A stretch of 26,672 nucleotides of DNA from CAJGDV01 sp036667875. Lineage in GTDB: Bacteria > Bacillota_I > Bacilli_A > RF39 > UBA660. The stretch is taken from NCBI GenBank assembly GCA_036667875.1, contig JAVWTD010000013.1, positions 1 to 26,672 of the forward strand, given 5' to 3'. The notes under the pieces were generated by a model that worked only from the letters and a program-made list of their open reading frames with translations, searched no databases and was not told where the DNA came from. This document shows, piece after piece, positions 1 through 8,319 of this stretch. The first letter of the stretch is position 1. The number at the start of each line of letters is the position of its first letter. The translations under genes and the position numbers were made by a program.

Positions 1-273
1 ACTATTGCTTTTTTTATCATATAAATTGTAAATATGAAGAACACCACTAATAATAATTCTTTTATCATCTATAAATAATTCCTTATTATCACAGATAGAA
101 ATAGTTCTTTCTTTATCATCAATAATACTTTCTTTAATACACATTTTATCATTACTGTCTACTTTATCATAAATATTATACTTACTTAAAAGTAATAATC
201 CAATTAAAATTATTAAACCTAAAATAAAATTAAGATTTTTATAAACAATATTTTTTATAAATATCATCCTCAT
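1..273 (-). CDS. Partial membrane-anchored hypothetical protein (cut by window edge)
   Basis: A minus-strand frame stays open from an ATG at 273 to the left edge: 91 codons with no stop, so the C-terminus is missing. The N-terminus is basic (MRMIFIKN) and is followed by one hydrophobic segment at about residues 14-28. The rest is polar, rich in Asp, Lys and Ile, with two Cys. This suggests a single-pass protein with its bulk outside the membrane; no family is recognised. The start is uncertain: a second in-frame ATG lies at 267, and neither has a good Shine-Dalgarno. A TATAAT on the minus strand (286-291) ends only 12 nt before the first ATG, so the message could be nearly leaderless. It is divergent from the gene at 342. 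Confidence 0.5.
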   Translation of the reverse strand, partial: MRMIFIKNIVYKNLNFILGLIILIGLLLLSKYNIYDKVDSNDKMCIKESIIDDKERTISICDNKELFIDDKRIIISGVLHIYNLYDKKSNS

Positions 274-285
274 TTTCTTAATTAA

Positions 286-291
286 ATTATA
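286..291 (-). promoter_or_regulatory. Putative -10 box for the left-edge gene
   Basis: The minus strand reads TATAAT here, 12 nt before the ATG at 273. No recognisable -35 is present at the expected distance. Transcription would start within about 6 nt of the start codon. Confidence 0.3.
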
Positions 292-310
292 TCTAAAACT
301 AAATCAAATA

Positions 311-319
311 TGTTATAAT
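311..319 (+). promoter_or_regulatory. Extended -10 promoter for the gene at 342
   Basis: TG-T-TATAAT, an extended -10 element, lies 22 nt before the ATG at 342. No good -35 is seen. GGAG at 331-334 is the ribosome binding site, leaving a leader of only about 15 nt. Confidence 0.55.
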
Positions 320-341
320 TATTTAAGAATGGAGATCAATC

Positions 342-938
342 ATGAAAAAAAACTTAAAATCATTTTACAAAAACTCTAATTTTATAATTTTAATAATGCT
401 TGGAATTACTATATTATCTTTTACTTTATCTAGTAAGTATTCAAATAATGAAAACACTTTATCCTTAATCTTTTTAAATGCTGGATATCTATTTTCTTTA
501 ATAGTTCTAATTATAATAGGCATGAAAATATCATCATTAATAAAGAAAAACAAAAAGATTACCCTTACTAACACATTAGGGACATCAGCTTTAACTATGT
601 TTGTTTCTTTTTTACTTTATTTTATGTCCTATAACATAAATACTACCCTTATGCAGTCACTTGCTATTGTATTTTATGTTTCTCTTTATATTTCACTAGT
701 ATGCCTAATAAACATCATAATAGATATGCTAAATAAAAATAATAATAAAGGATTATTTTATATATTTATTATAAATTTATTAGTATTCTTATCATCTTTA
801 CTACTAATATATTTTCAAAATATTAAGTTTATAAATAGTTATTTCTTAGGAGAAATAGTGACCGTTATTTACTTGCTATCAACCTTTGTTTTCATAACAT
901 ACTGTATAGTAATTGCCCTTTATAAATCATTCAAATAA
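342..938 (+). CDS. Multi-pass membrane protein, unknown function
   Basis: This 198-residue protein is almost entirely hydrophobic, with about six predicted membrane segments separated by short polar loops rich in Asn and Lys (for example around residues 66-75 and 130-136). There is no cleavable signal, no charged catalytic motif and no recognised domain. The start is supported by GGAG 8 nt upstream and a TGTTATAAT promoter just before it. It is transcribed away from the left-edge gene and is followed by a strong hairpin terminator, so it appears monocistronic. It could be a small permease-like or sensory membrane protein, but nothing in the sequence decides this. Confidence 0.6.
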   Translation: MKKNLKSFYKNSNFIILIMLGITILSFTLSSKYSNNENTLSLIFLNAGYLFSLIVLIIIGMKISSLIKKNKKITLTNTLGTSALTMFVSFLLYFMSYNINTTLMQSLAIVFYVSLYISLVCLINIIIDMLNKNNNKGLFYIFIINLLVFLSSLLLIYFQNIKFINSYFLGEIVTVIYLLSTFVFITYCIVIALYKSFK

Positions 939-947
939 GATATTAAC

Positions 948-994
948 AAATCATTTTTGCCTTAATCAATTTATGGGCTAAAGATGATTTTTTT
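948..994 (+). terminator. Intrinsic terminator after the gene at 342
   Basis: AAATCATTTTTGCC at about 948-961 pairs with GGGCTAAAGATGATTT at 975-990, with two mismatches, and is followed by a T run. It sits 10 nt after the stop codon. Confidence 0.75.
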
Positions 995-1006
995 CTAATA
1001 ATATAT

Positions 1007-1058
1007 AATACATAGTAACTCTAGGGATATCCCTTGATAGTAATTATGTATTTTTTTT
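1007..1058 (+). terminator. Second, long hairpin with T-run
   Basis: A long imperfect palindrome has outer arms AATACATAGTAACT and AGTAATTATGTATT and an inner perfect AGGGATATCCCT core, followed by eight T. It looks like an intrinsic terminator, but lies only 12 nt after the previous one with no gene between. It could be a back-up terminator or a remnant of a small mobile palindrome. Confidence 0.55.
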
Positions 1059-1136
1059 ATGAATAATTAAATTTATAACATTAAGACACACTAATAAAAA
1101 TCTATCCATAATCCATAAAAAATTCAATCCACTCTA

Positions 1137-1165
1137 TTTATATTTAAACTCATACATGCTATAAT
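1137..1165 (+). promoter_or_regulatory. Putative ligA promoter
   Basis: TTTATA (1137-1142), a 17-nt spacer, then TATAAT (1160-1165) preceded by TG at 1157-1158 as an extended -10. It predicts a leader of roughly 135-140 nt before the ligA ATG, the longest leader on the plus strand here apart from the T-box. Confidence 0.5.
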
Positions 1166-1267
1166 AATATTATGTACAAGGTCATAATTAGTTAGACTGT
1201 ACAAACTAAAAAGTAATAAAACACCTTTTATAAATCTATATTAAAAACACCAAAATAATTAAGAGAA

Positions 1268-1309
1268 AAGGAGAAATAGGTTAGTAACAGTCACCTATTA
1301 TTAAGATAA
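1268..1309 (+). promoter_or_regulatory. ligA ribosome binding site bridged by a hairpin
   Basis: A strong Shine-Dalgarno AAGGAG (1268-1273) lies 36 nt from the ATG, much too far for normal initiation. Between them is a perfect 7-bp hairpin, AATAGGT (1275-1281) with ACCTATT (1293-1299) around an 11-nt loop. If it folds, the effective distance becomes about 11 nt. No other Shine-Dalgarno is near the ATG, and an in-frame TAA directly precedes it. Confidence 0.5.
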
Positions 1310-3280
1310 ATGGAAAATAGATATAACGAATTAATTGAATTAATAAATAAAGCCAATTTTGAATACTATACACTTGATTTACCTACAATAACCGATCAAG
1401 AATATGATAGGTACATGCAAGAATTATTAAAAATAGAAAAAAACAACCCTGAACTTAAAAGAGATGACTCTCCAAGCGTAAGAGTAGGTGGAAAAATAAT
1501 TGAATCATTTAATAAAATTACCCACGAAATTCCAATGCTTAGTTTAAGCAACGTTTTTAATGAAACAGAAATTATTGCATTTGATGAAAAAGTTAGAAAA
1601 GAAATAAAAAACCCAGTATACATAGCAGAACTTAAAATAGACGGATTATCTGTTTCCTTACTCTACAAAGAAGGAAAACTCGTAAGAGCAGCAACAAGAG
1701 GTGATGGAGTAACCGGAGAAGACATAACCCATAATGCCGTAACAATAAAAAGCATCCCACTTACTTTATCTGAAAAAGTTGATATAGAAGTACGTGGCGA
1801 AATATATATGAGTAAAAAATCATTCAATGATTTAAATAAATTAAGACAAATTAATAATCTCCAAGAATTTGCCAATCCTAGAAATGCAGCAGCAGGTTCA
1901 GTTAGACAATTAGATTCAAAAATAGCAGCTGAAAGAAACTTAGACTGTTTTATATATCATTTACCTAATCCCCTTGATTACAATTTAAAAAGCCATTTTG
2001 AAGCCATTGAATACATGAAAAAATTAGGACTCAGTACAAATCCAAATAACACCAAATTAAATGGAATACAAGAACTTTTAGAATTCATTTCAAAGTGGAC
2101 TGAAAATAGAGAATCATTACCCTATGAAATAGACGGCATAGTAATAAAACTAGATAGCATAGAAGGACAACAAAAACTAGGATACACATCAAAATATCCA
2201 AAATGGGCTACAGCCTATAAATTCCCAGCCACAAAAGTTCTAACAAAATTAAAAGAAATAAAACTAACAGTAGGTAGAACAGGACAAGTAACACCAAATG
2301 CCATCTTAGAACCCGTTAGAGTAATGGGTAGTATTATATCTAAAGCAACCCTTCATAATAAGGACTATATAATAGAAAAAGATATAAGAGAAGGAGATAT
2401 AGTAAGCATAATAAAAGCAGGTGATGTAATACCTAGAGTTGAAGAAGTAATTAAAGAAAGAAGAACAGGCAACGAAAAACCATTTATAATGTCTGAAGTT
2501 TGTCCCATCTGTCAATCAAATTTAAAAAAAACCGATACAGCATACTATTGTATTAATCCAAAATGCGACAGAGTAAAAATAGAAAGTCTAATTCATTATG
2601 TAAGTAGAGACGCCATGAATATTGATGGGTTTGGAGATGCTATAGTAGAAGACTTTTATAATATGGGATACTTAAAATCAATACCAGATTTTTATAATCT
2701 TTATAAATTTAAAGAAGAATTAATGGAACTCGAAGGATTTGGAAGTAAAAGTATAAATAGTCTATTAGAAGCAATATTAGAAAGCAAAAAAGTATCACTA
2801 GAACGATTATTATTCGGACTAGGAATAAGACATGTAGGCGCTAAAACATCAAAAATATTAGCAAAAAAATATGAAAACATAGATAATTTATCAAACGCTA
2901 CTTTTGAAGAACTAACAGAAATAAGTGACATAGGAAAAACAATAGCCAAGAGTGCTTATGATTATTTTAAAAACGAAGAAAATATCAACACAATAAATAA
3001 ACTTAAAGAATTAGGAATGAACACCGAATATTTAGGAAAAAAAGAAATTCAAAATCCAAATATCATTGGTAAAACATTCGTACTAACAGGTTCACTTACT
3101 AAACTAACAAGAGAAGAAGCATCATTAATGATAGAAAATAATGGTGGAAAAACATCCGGAAGCGTCAGCAAAAAAACCGATGCAGTTATAGTAGGAGAAA
3201 ACGCCGGAAGTAAACTGGAAAAAGCAAAAGAATTAGGAATAAACATAATATCAGAACAAGAGTTTATAGATTTATTCTAA
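1310..3280 (+). CDS. ligA: NAD+-dependent DNA ligase LigA
   Basis: LigA seals nicks between Okazaki fragments and during repair, using NAD+ to adenylate its active-site lysine. The full set of domains is visible: an N-terminal Ia region with the YxLDxPxITDxEYD motif (about 20-33), the adenylation motif KIDG with nucleophile Lys109, and the OB fold. A zinc finger follows with Cys397, Cys400, Cys413 and Cys418, then helix-hairpin-helix repeats at about 430-560 and a C-terminal BRCT domain at about 583-655 (GKTFVLTG...GGK...SVSKKTD). Its length of 656 residues is normal for the family. The start matches the usual LigA N-terminus and is preceded in frame by a stop. Its usual neighbour pcrA is not here. 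Its translation may be affected by the upstream hairpin. Confidence 0.97.
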   Translation: MENRYNELIELINKANFEYYTLDLPTITDQEYDRYMQELLKIEKNNPELKRDDSPSVRVGGKIIESFNKITHEIPMLSLSNVFNETEIIAFDEKVRKEIKNPVYIAELKIDGLSVSLLYKEGKLVRAATRGDGVTGEDITHNAVTIKSIPLTLSEKVDIEVRGEIYMSKKSFNDLNKLRQINNLQEFANPRNAAAGSVRQLDSKIAAERNLDCFIYHLPNPLDYNLKSHFEAIEYMKKLGLSTNPNNTKLNGIQELLEFISKWTENRESLPYEIDGIVIKLDSIEGQQKLGYTSKYPKWATAYKFPATKVLTKLKEIKLTVGRTGQVTPNAILEPVRVMGSIISKATLHNKDYIIEKDIREGDIVSIIKAGDVIPRVEEVIKERRTGNEKPFIMSEVCPICQSNLKKTDTAYYCINPKCDRVKIESLIHYVSRDAMNIDGFGDAIVEDFYNMGYLKSIPDFYNLYKFKEELMELEGFGSKSINSLLEAILESKKVSLERLLFGLGIRHVGAKTSKILAKKYENIDNLSNATFEELTEISDIGKTIAKSAYDYFKNEENINTINKLKELGMNTEYLGKKEIQNPNIIGKTFVLTGSLTKLTREEASLMIENNGGKTSGSVSKKTDAVIVGENAGSKLEKAKELGINIISEQEFIDLF

Positions 3281-3291
3281 ACTCTTTTTTT
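3260..3291 (+). terminator. ligA intrinsic terminator overlapping its stop codon
   Basis: GAGTTTA (3260-3266) pairs with TAAACTC (3278-3284), followed by seven T. The ligA TAA forms the first bases of the 3' arm. Confidence 0.75.
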
Positions 3292-3313
3292 ATGTAAAGT
3301 AAAACCCAATTTT

Positions 3314-3343
3314 TTGCTTTTAAATGATTTAATATGTTATAAT
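3314..3343 (+). promoter_or_regulatory. pflB promoter
   Basis: TTGCTT (3314-3319), an 18-nt spacer and TATAAT (3338-3343) with extended TG at 3335-3336. It predicts a leader of about 17 nt before the ATG at 3368. The promoter shows that a TTG-initiated reading starting at 3314 cannot be the real gene start. Confidence 0.65.
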
Positions 3344-3367
3344 TATATAGAGTGTAGGAGGAATAAA

Positions 3368-5581
3368 ATGAACGAATTTAAAGGAATAACATGGAAAAAT
3401 GAAATAAATGTTTTTGATTTTATCAAAGAAAATTACAACGAATACAAAGGTGATGAATCATTTTTAGAAGAAACAAGTGAAAAAACAAAAAGAATTTGGA
3501 ATAAATGTGAATCATTACTAAAAGAAGAACTAAATAAAGGAGTTCTTGATGTAGAAACAAAAATAGTATCAGGTATAAATAATTTCAACCCAGGATACAT
3601 AGATAAAGAAAATGAAATAATAGTAGGATTGCAAACAGATGCACCACTTAAAAGAATAGTAAACCCATTTGGTGGAATTAGAATGGTACATACATCTTTA
3701 GAAGCCTATGGTTATAAATTAGATCCAAGAATAGATGAACAATTCAAATATCGAAAAACACACAATGACGGAGTGTTTGATGCATATACAACAGACATAA
3801 AAAAAGCACGTCATGTAGGACTATTAACAGGACTACCTGATGCGTATGGACGAGGAAGAATAATAGGAGACTATAGAAGAATAGCACTATATGGAATAGA
3901 CTTCTTAATCGAAGAAAAGAAAAAAGACTTACTAAAACTTGAAGGAGAAATAACAGAATATGTTATAAGACTAAGAGAAGAAGTAAATACTCAAATAAGA
4001 GCCTTAAAAGAAATAAAAGATATGGCAAAAACTTATGGTATAGACATTAGTCTACCATCAAATACAGCAAAAGAAGCAGTTCAAGCCGTATACTTTGGAT
4101 ATCTAGCAGCAATAAAAGAAAATAACGGTGCTGCCATGAGTTTAGGAAGAACATCAACATTTCTAGATATTTATTTTGAAAGAGATTTAAACAATAATCT
4201 AATAACAGAAAAAGAAGCACAAGAAATAATTGACCAATTCATTATTAAACTAAGATTTGCAAGACACCTAAGAACACCTGAATATAACGAATTATTCGCA
4301 GGAGATCCAACATGGGTAACCGAAGCAATAGGTGGAATGCTAGATCATAAAAAATCGTTAGTTACAAAAACTTCTTATAGATATCTACATACTTTAATTA
4401 ACTTAGGATCAGCTCCAGAACCTAATTTGACTATTTTATGGAGTAATAATTTACCTACGAACTTCAAAAAATATTGCTCAAAAATTAGTATTTTAACTGA
4501 TTCAATTCAATATGAAAATGACGAACAAATGAGACCAATTCATGGCTCTGATTACGCTATAGCATGTTGTGTATCCGCAATGACTATAGGAAAACAAATG
4601 CAATTTTTTGGAGCACGTTGTAATCTTGCAAAAGCACTTCTTTACGCTATAAATGGTGGAATTGATGAAAAGAAAAATGAATTAGTAATAGATAACATTG
4701 AAAAAATAAACGATGAAGTATTAGACTATAATAAAGTAATGGAAGTTTACGATAAAGTTCTTGATAAAGTTGCAAAAACTTATGTAGATGCTATGAATAT
4801 TATACACTTTATGCACGATAAATATGCTTATGAAGCAGGACAATTAGCCCTTCACGATACAGACCCTGAAAAACTAATGGCATTCGGAATAGCAGGACTA
4901 TCAGTAGTAATTGACTCACTATCAGCAATTAAATATGCTAAAGTTAAACCTATTAGAAATACAGATGGAATAGCAACCGACTTTATTACCGAAGGAGAAT
5001 TTCCTAAATATGGAAATGATGATGATAAAGTAGATCAAATAGGAGTAGACCTAGTTAAATTATTTATTAAAAAACTAGAAAGTCATAAATTATATAAAAA
5101 CGCCAAACACACATTATCTATTTTAACCATAACATCAAATGTAGTATACGGTAAAAAAACCGGTTCAACACCAGATGGAAGAAAAGCAGGAGAACCATTC
5201 GCACCAGGCGCTAACCCAATGCATGGAAGAGACAAAGAAGGAGCACTAGCGTCCCTTAACTCAGTTGCTAAAATTCCTTACGCTTGTGTCTGTGAAGACG
5301 GAGTATCTAATACATTCTCAATCATTCCAGATGCCTTAGGGAACAATGAAGAAGCAAGAATAGATAATTTAGTTAACATACTAGACGGCTACTTTAATCA
5401 AGGATCACAACATTTAAATGTTAATGTATTAAATAGAGAAACACTTAAAGATGCAATGAAAAATCCAGACAATTATCCAAACCTAACAATAAGAATTTCA
5501 GGATATGCCGTTAAATTTAATAGACTAAGTAAAGAACAACAACTTGAAGTAATAAGTAGAACATTCCATGAAAGAATCTAA
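3368..5581 (+). CDS. pflB: Formate acetyltransferase (pyruvate formate-lyase)
   Basis: This glycyl-radical enzyme converts pyruvate and CoA to acetyl-CoA and formate in anaerobic fermentation. The start at 3368 is set by AGGAGG at 3356-3361, which gives 737 residues, close to the family size. The catalytic cysteine pair sits in IACCVSAM (Cys400-Cys401). The radical-bearing glycine lies in RISGYAV near the C-terminus (Gly712, 25 residues from the end). The sequence around it is typical of true pyruvate formate-lyases rather than glycerol dehydratases or choline lyases. The gene overlaps pflA by 14 nt and has its own promoter after the ligA terminator. Possession of this oxygen-sensitive enzyme suggests growth without oxygen. 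Confidence 0.97.
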   Translation: MNEFKGITWKNEINVFDFIKENYNEYKGDESFLEETSEKTKRIWNKCESLLKEELNKGVLDVETKIVSGINNFNPGYIDKENEIIVGLQTDAPLKRIVNPFGGIRMVHTSLEAYGYKLDPRIDEQFKYRKTHNDGVFDAYTTDIKKARHVGLLTGLPDAYGRGRIIGDYRRIALYGIDFLIEEKKKDLLKLEGEITEYVIRLREEVNTQIRALKEIKDMAKTYGIDISLPSNTAKEAVQAVYFGYLAAIKENNGAAMSLGRTSTFLDIYFERDLNNNLITEKEAQEIIDQFIIKLRFARHLRTPEYNELFAGDPTWVTEAIGGMLDHKKSLVTKTSYRYLHTLINLGSAPEPNLTILWSNNLPTNFKKYCSKISILTDSIQYENDEQMRPIHGSDYAIACCVSAMTIGKQMQFFGARCNLAKALLYAINGGIDEKKNELVIDNIEKINDEVLDYNKVMEVYDKVLDKVAKTYVDAMNIIHFMHDKYAYEAGQLALHDTDPEKLMAFGIAGLSVVIDSLSAIKYAKVKPIRNTDGIATDFITEGEFPKYGNDDDKVDQIGVDLVKLFIKKLESHKLYKNAKHTLSILTITSNVVYGKKTGSTPDGRKAGEPFAPGANPMHGRDKEGALASLNSVAKIPYACVCEDGVSNTFSIIPDALGNNEEARIDNLVNILDGYFNQGSQHLNVNVLNRETLKDAMKNPDNYPNLTIRISGYAVKFNRLSKEQQLEVISRTFHERI

Positions 5582-6275
5582 TATAGGTTATATAGACTCA
5601 ATAGAAACAATGGGCTTAGTAGATGGCCCAGGGATAAGATTTGTTACATTCATGAGTGGTTGTAAATTAAGATGCTTATTTTGTCATAATCCAGAAACTT
5701 GGGATACTAAAAACGCATATAAAATAACATCAGAAGAACTAATTAAAAAAATCCATAAATATAAATCATACTATAAAAATGGAGGAGTAACTTTTTCCGG
5801 AGGAGAACCCTTACTACAACCAGACTTTTTAATAGAAACATTAAAAAAATGTAAAATGATAAACCTTCATACAGCCCTAGATACAGCAGGAGTAGGAATA
5901 GGAAAATATGAAGAAATATTAAAATATACCGATTTAGTTATATTGGATATTAAAGCACTTTATGATGAATCATATTATAAAATGACTGGAAGCACAATGG
6001 ATGAATTTAATAAATTCTTAAAAGTAGTTCAAAAACTTGATAAAAAGTTATGGATACGTCAAGTAATAATACCCGGAATAAACGACACCGAAGAATATAT
6101 TATCTCTTTAAATAACTATTTAAAAAACATAAAAAATATCAAAAAAGTAGAACTTTTAGCCTACCATACTTTAGGTATAGAAAAATATAAAAAATTAAAC
6201 TTACAATATCCTCTTGATGGTACGAAGGATATGAGTAAAGAGAAACTAGAAGAATTAAAAAGATTATTGAATTAG
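5568..6275 (+). CDS. pflA: Pyruvate formate-lyase activating enzyme (radical SAM)
   Basis: PflA uses S-adenosylmethionine and a 4Fe-4S cluster to abstract a hydrogen from the PflB glycine, forming the glycyl radical. The radical-SAM cluster motif CxxxCxxC is at Cys32, Cys36 and Cys39 (GCKLRCLFC), preceded by the family signature SIETxGxVDGPGIRF. GGEPL at about 79-83 is the SAM-binding GGE motif. At 235 residues it is slightly short but normal. The ATG lies inside the end of pflB with no clear Shine-Dalgarno, so it is probably translated by coupling. The reductant for its cluster would be flavodoxin or ferredoxin; a ferredoxin gene lies at 13321-13509, though not in the same unit. Confidence 0.95.
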   Translation: MKESNIGYIDSIETMGLVDGPGIRFVTFMSGCKLRCLFCHNPETWDTKNAYKITSEELIKKIHKYKSYYKNGGVTFSGGEPLLQPDFLIETLKKCKMINLHTALDTAGVGIGKYEEILKYTDLVILDIKALYDESYYKMTGSTMDEFNKFLKVVQKLDKKLWIRQVIIPGINDTEEYIISLNNYLKNIKNIKKVELLAYHTLGIEKYKKLNLQYPLDGTKDMSKEKLEELKRLLN

Positions 6276-6282
6276 TCTTTTT
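6257..6282 (+). terminator. Weak possible terminator at the end of pflA
   Basis: AAAAAGA (6257-6263) pairs with TCTTTTT (6276-6282) across the pflA stop codon, almost all A-T pairs. The gap to the next gene is only 34 nt, so readthrough into the pilin-like gene is possible. Confidence 0.3.
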
Positions 6283-6309
6283 AATTATAAATAAAGGGAG
6301 ACTAAAAAT

Positions 6310-8280
6310 ATGAAAAATAAAAAAGGATTTAGCTTAGTAGAGTTACTAGCAACAATTATTATTTTAGGAATTGTTATCGTAATAGCAGTGCCAAATATAA
6401 TAAAAATAGTTGAAAAAAGTGAAATAGAATCTCTAAAAGTTAGTGCTAAAAAAGTATCTGATGCAGCCGAAAAATATTACATTCAAACAAAAATAGATAC
6501 AAAAAAATTTGAAAAAACAAACATGGCACTAAATGATAAAAAAACACTAGAATTATTACACTTAAAAGGAGAAACACCAAAAGGTGGATTAATTACAATT
6601 GACGCTAAAGGAGATATAGACTTAAGCATGCATAACGGAAAATATTGTGCTAAAAAGAACTTCTTAAGCAGTAAAATAATTGTACTAAAAGGTAGTTTAA
6701 CCTGTGAGACAAACTATAAAATAAATTCAATAGAAGATCTAGTAAAATTATCAAAAGAAGTAAGTAGTGGAGATTTAAAACTTGGAAAAACCTATTTTCT
6801 GATGAAAAATCTTGACTTTCAAGATAACGCAAGTTATGTAAACTATATGTCAAAAGAATTAGGAGACATAAACGCTGATGGTGTTATAAAAACAATAAAA
6901 GAAGAAGTAACAACAGGACTTGGATTTGTAGCAATAGGACTATCACCTACAGCCCCTTTCAAAGGTAACATCAACGGTCTAGGATACTCTATTAAAAATC
7001 TATATATTAATAATGCAAAAGAAAAACAAGCATTTATTTCAGTTTCTGAATATTCAACAATAGAAAATCTAAACCTAAGTGGGTATGTAAAAAGTGGAAG
7101 AGAAGCCTCATTATTAGTTAATAAAGCAAAAAAAGGTTCTATAAAAAATGTAAATGTAGAAGGAGAGACTAAAGGAGTAAAGTATGTCGCACTTATAGCA
7201 TCTGAAGTATACTCAACAAAAATTGAAAACTGTTTTTCAAAGGGAACTATTAATGCACCAACATCTACTATTGTTGGAGGAATGGTTGCTAAAACTAATG
7301 ATTCTACCCTAATTAATAATTGTCACTCAGATATAAATATAACTGCTGATAGCGAAATTGGAGGAATAGCAGGAAGAGTATCAGAAAATACTCAAATAAT
7401 AAATAGTTATTCCACTGGAAATATAAATAGCAATTCACATACTGGTGGTTTAGTAGGAACTTTAAATGAAAATGCAACAGTTAATGAATGTCACTCAAAT
7501 GTTACTGTAACTTCAAATAACAGATTTGGAGGTCTAGTAGGATTATTATCGCAAAAAATTGAAAGAGTACCAAAAGTTATGAATAGTTATACAAATGGAA
7601 AAGTTATAACTACAGGTGCTTCCGCTGGTAATAGTGGTACTCTAGTAGGTATGAATGGTGGCAAAATATATAACTCATTCTCAACAGCAACATTAGTAAT
7701 TCAAAACAGTCCAGGGAATAATGGAGGATTGGTTGGTTTAAATGGAACTGACTCATCTAACCATGCTAATATCCTTATTGATAGTTGTTACTTTGCAGGT
7801 AATATAGAATATACAGGAACAACAGATGAAATCGGAAGTTTTTTAGGACAAAATGGAGCTGATTCACAAAATGCTGGTGCAAAATTTCTAACATTAAAAA
7901 ATTCATACTCCCTTAGTAATTTAAATGCAATAAACAGAATAGGTATGATAGGTGTTGGCGTGATGAATGCTGAAAACCTATTTAATGGAGGACAAATAAA
8001 AGGAACAACAAACGTTGGAAATATTGTCGGTCTAGTTGAAGGAGTAGGCGCAACTTATAATAATGTTTATTCCATAAATCAAAATAATCCAATAACAAAT
8101 AATATGGGAACCTCTGTTAGTAGAACAGAACTTAATGAAGGATTTTTTAAAAACACAGTTAAACTAGGTAAATCCTTTAAATACAGTGATGATTATTATC
8201 CATTACTCTATAAAAGAAATGAAGATGGCACAATAAAAAATGAACTCGTGCAAGGTCAAACAAAAATAAAATTTAAATAA
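6310..8280 (+). CDS. Type IV prepilin-like protein with GLUG beta-helix body
   Basis: Residues 1-30 form a class III (type IV pilin) signal: basic leader, KKG|FSLVELL with predicted cleavage after Gly6 and Glu at mature position 5, then a hydrophobic helix ending in VP. Residues to about 135 resemble a small pseudopilin head with Cys113 and Cys132. From about 205 onward, repeated GGLVG- and GGIAG-type turns followed by INSYSTGN-like strands (FKGNINGLGYSIKNLYIN, then several copies to about 620) are GLUG repeats, expected to fold as a right-handed beta-helix. At 656 residues it is far larger than a normal pilin. GGGAG lies upstream of the start. It is probably a surface adhesin or pilus-tip component. 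No prepilin peptidase or assembly ATPase is in this window, and no terminator follows the stop. Confidence 0.8.
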   Translation: MKNKKGFSLVELLATIIILGIVIVIAVPNIIKIVEKSEIESLKVSAKKVSDAAEKYYIQTKIDTKKFEKTNMALNDKKTLELLHLKGETPKGGLITIDAKGDIDLSMHNGKYCAKKNFLSSKIIVLKGSLTCETNYKINSIEDLVKLSKEVSSGDLKLGKTYFLMKNLDFQDNASYVNYMSKELGDINADGVIKTIKEEVTTGLGFVAIGLSPTAPFKGNINGLGYSIKNLYINNAKEKQAFISVSEYSTIENLNLSGYVKSGREASLLVNKAKKGSIKNVNVEGETKGVKYVALIASEVYSTKIENCFSKGTINAPTSTIVGGMVAKTNDSTLINNCHSDINITADSEIGGIAGRVSENTQIINSYSTGNINSNSHTGGLVGTLNENATVNECHSNVTVTSNNRFGGLVGLLSQKIERVPKVMNSYTNGKVITTGASAGNSGTLVGMNGGKIYNSFSTATLVIQNSPGNNGGLVGLNGTDSSNHANILIDSCYFAGNIEYTGTTDEIGSFLGQNGADSQNAGAKFLTLKNSYSLSNLNAINRIGMIGVGVMNAENLFNGGQIKGTTNVGNIVGLVEGVGATYNNVYSINQNNPITNNMGTSVSRTELNEGFFKNTVKLGKSFKYSDDYYPLLYKRNEDGTIKNELVQGQTKIKFK

Positions 8281-8284
8281 ATAG

Positions 8285-8313
8285 TTGACAATTTAATAAT
8301 ATAAAGGTATTAT
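8285..8313 (+). promoter_or_regulatory. Promoter of the proS T-box transcript
   Basis: A consensus TTGACA (8285-8290), a 17-nt spacer and TATTAT (8308-8313), starting 5 nt after the stop of the pilin-like gene. Transcription would begin around 8320, at the start of the T-box leader. Confidence 0.8.
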
Positions 8314-8319
8314 TAAGAC

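Larger units (their letters stand above)
1059..1309 (+). other. Gene-free stretch and ligA leader
   Basis: Together with the two hairpins before it, this completes about 370 bases without a gene. I see no convincing ORF on either strand. It holds the probable ligA promoter (1137-1165), a short hairpin-forming repeat TTAGTT...AACTAA near 1190-1210, two TGTACA copies about 26 nt apart, and the unusual ribosome-binding region described separately. Confidence 0.5.
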
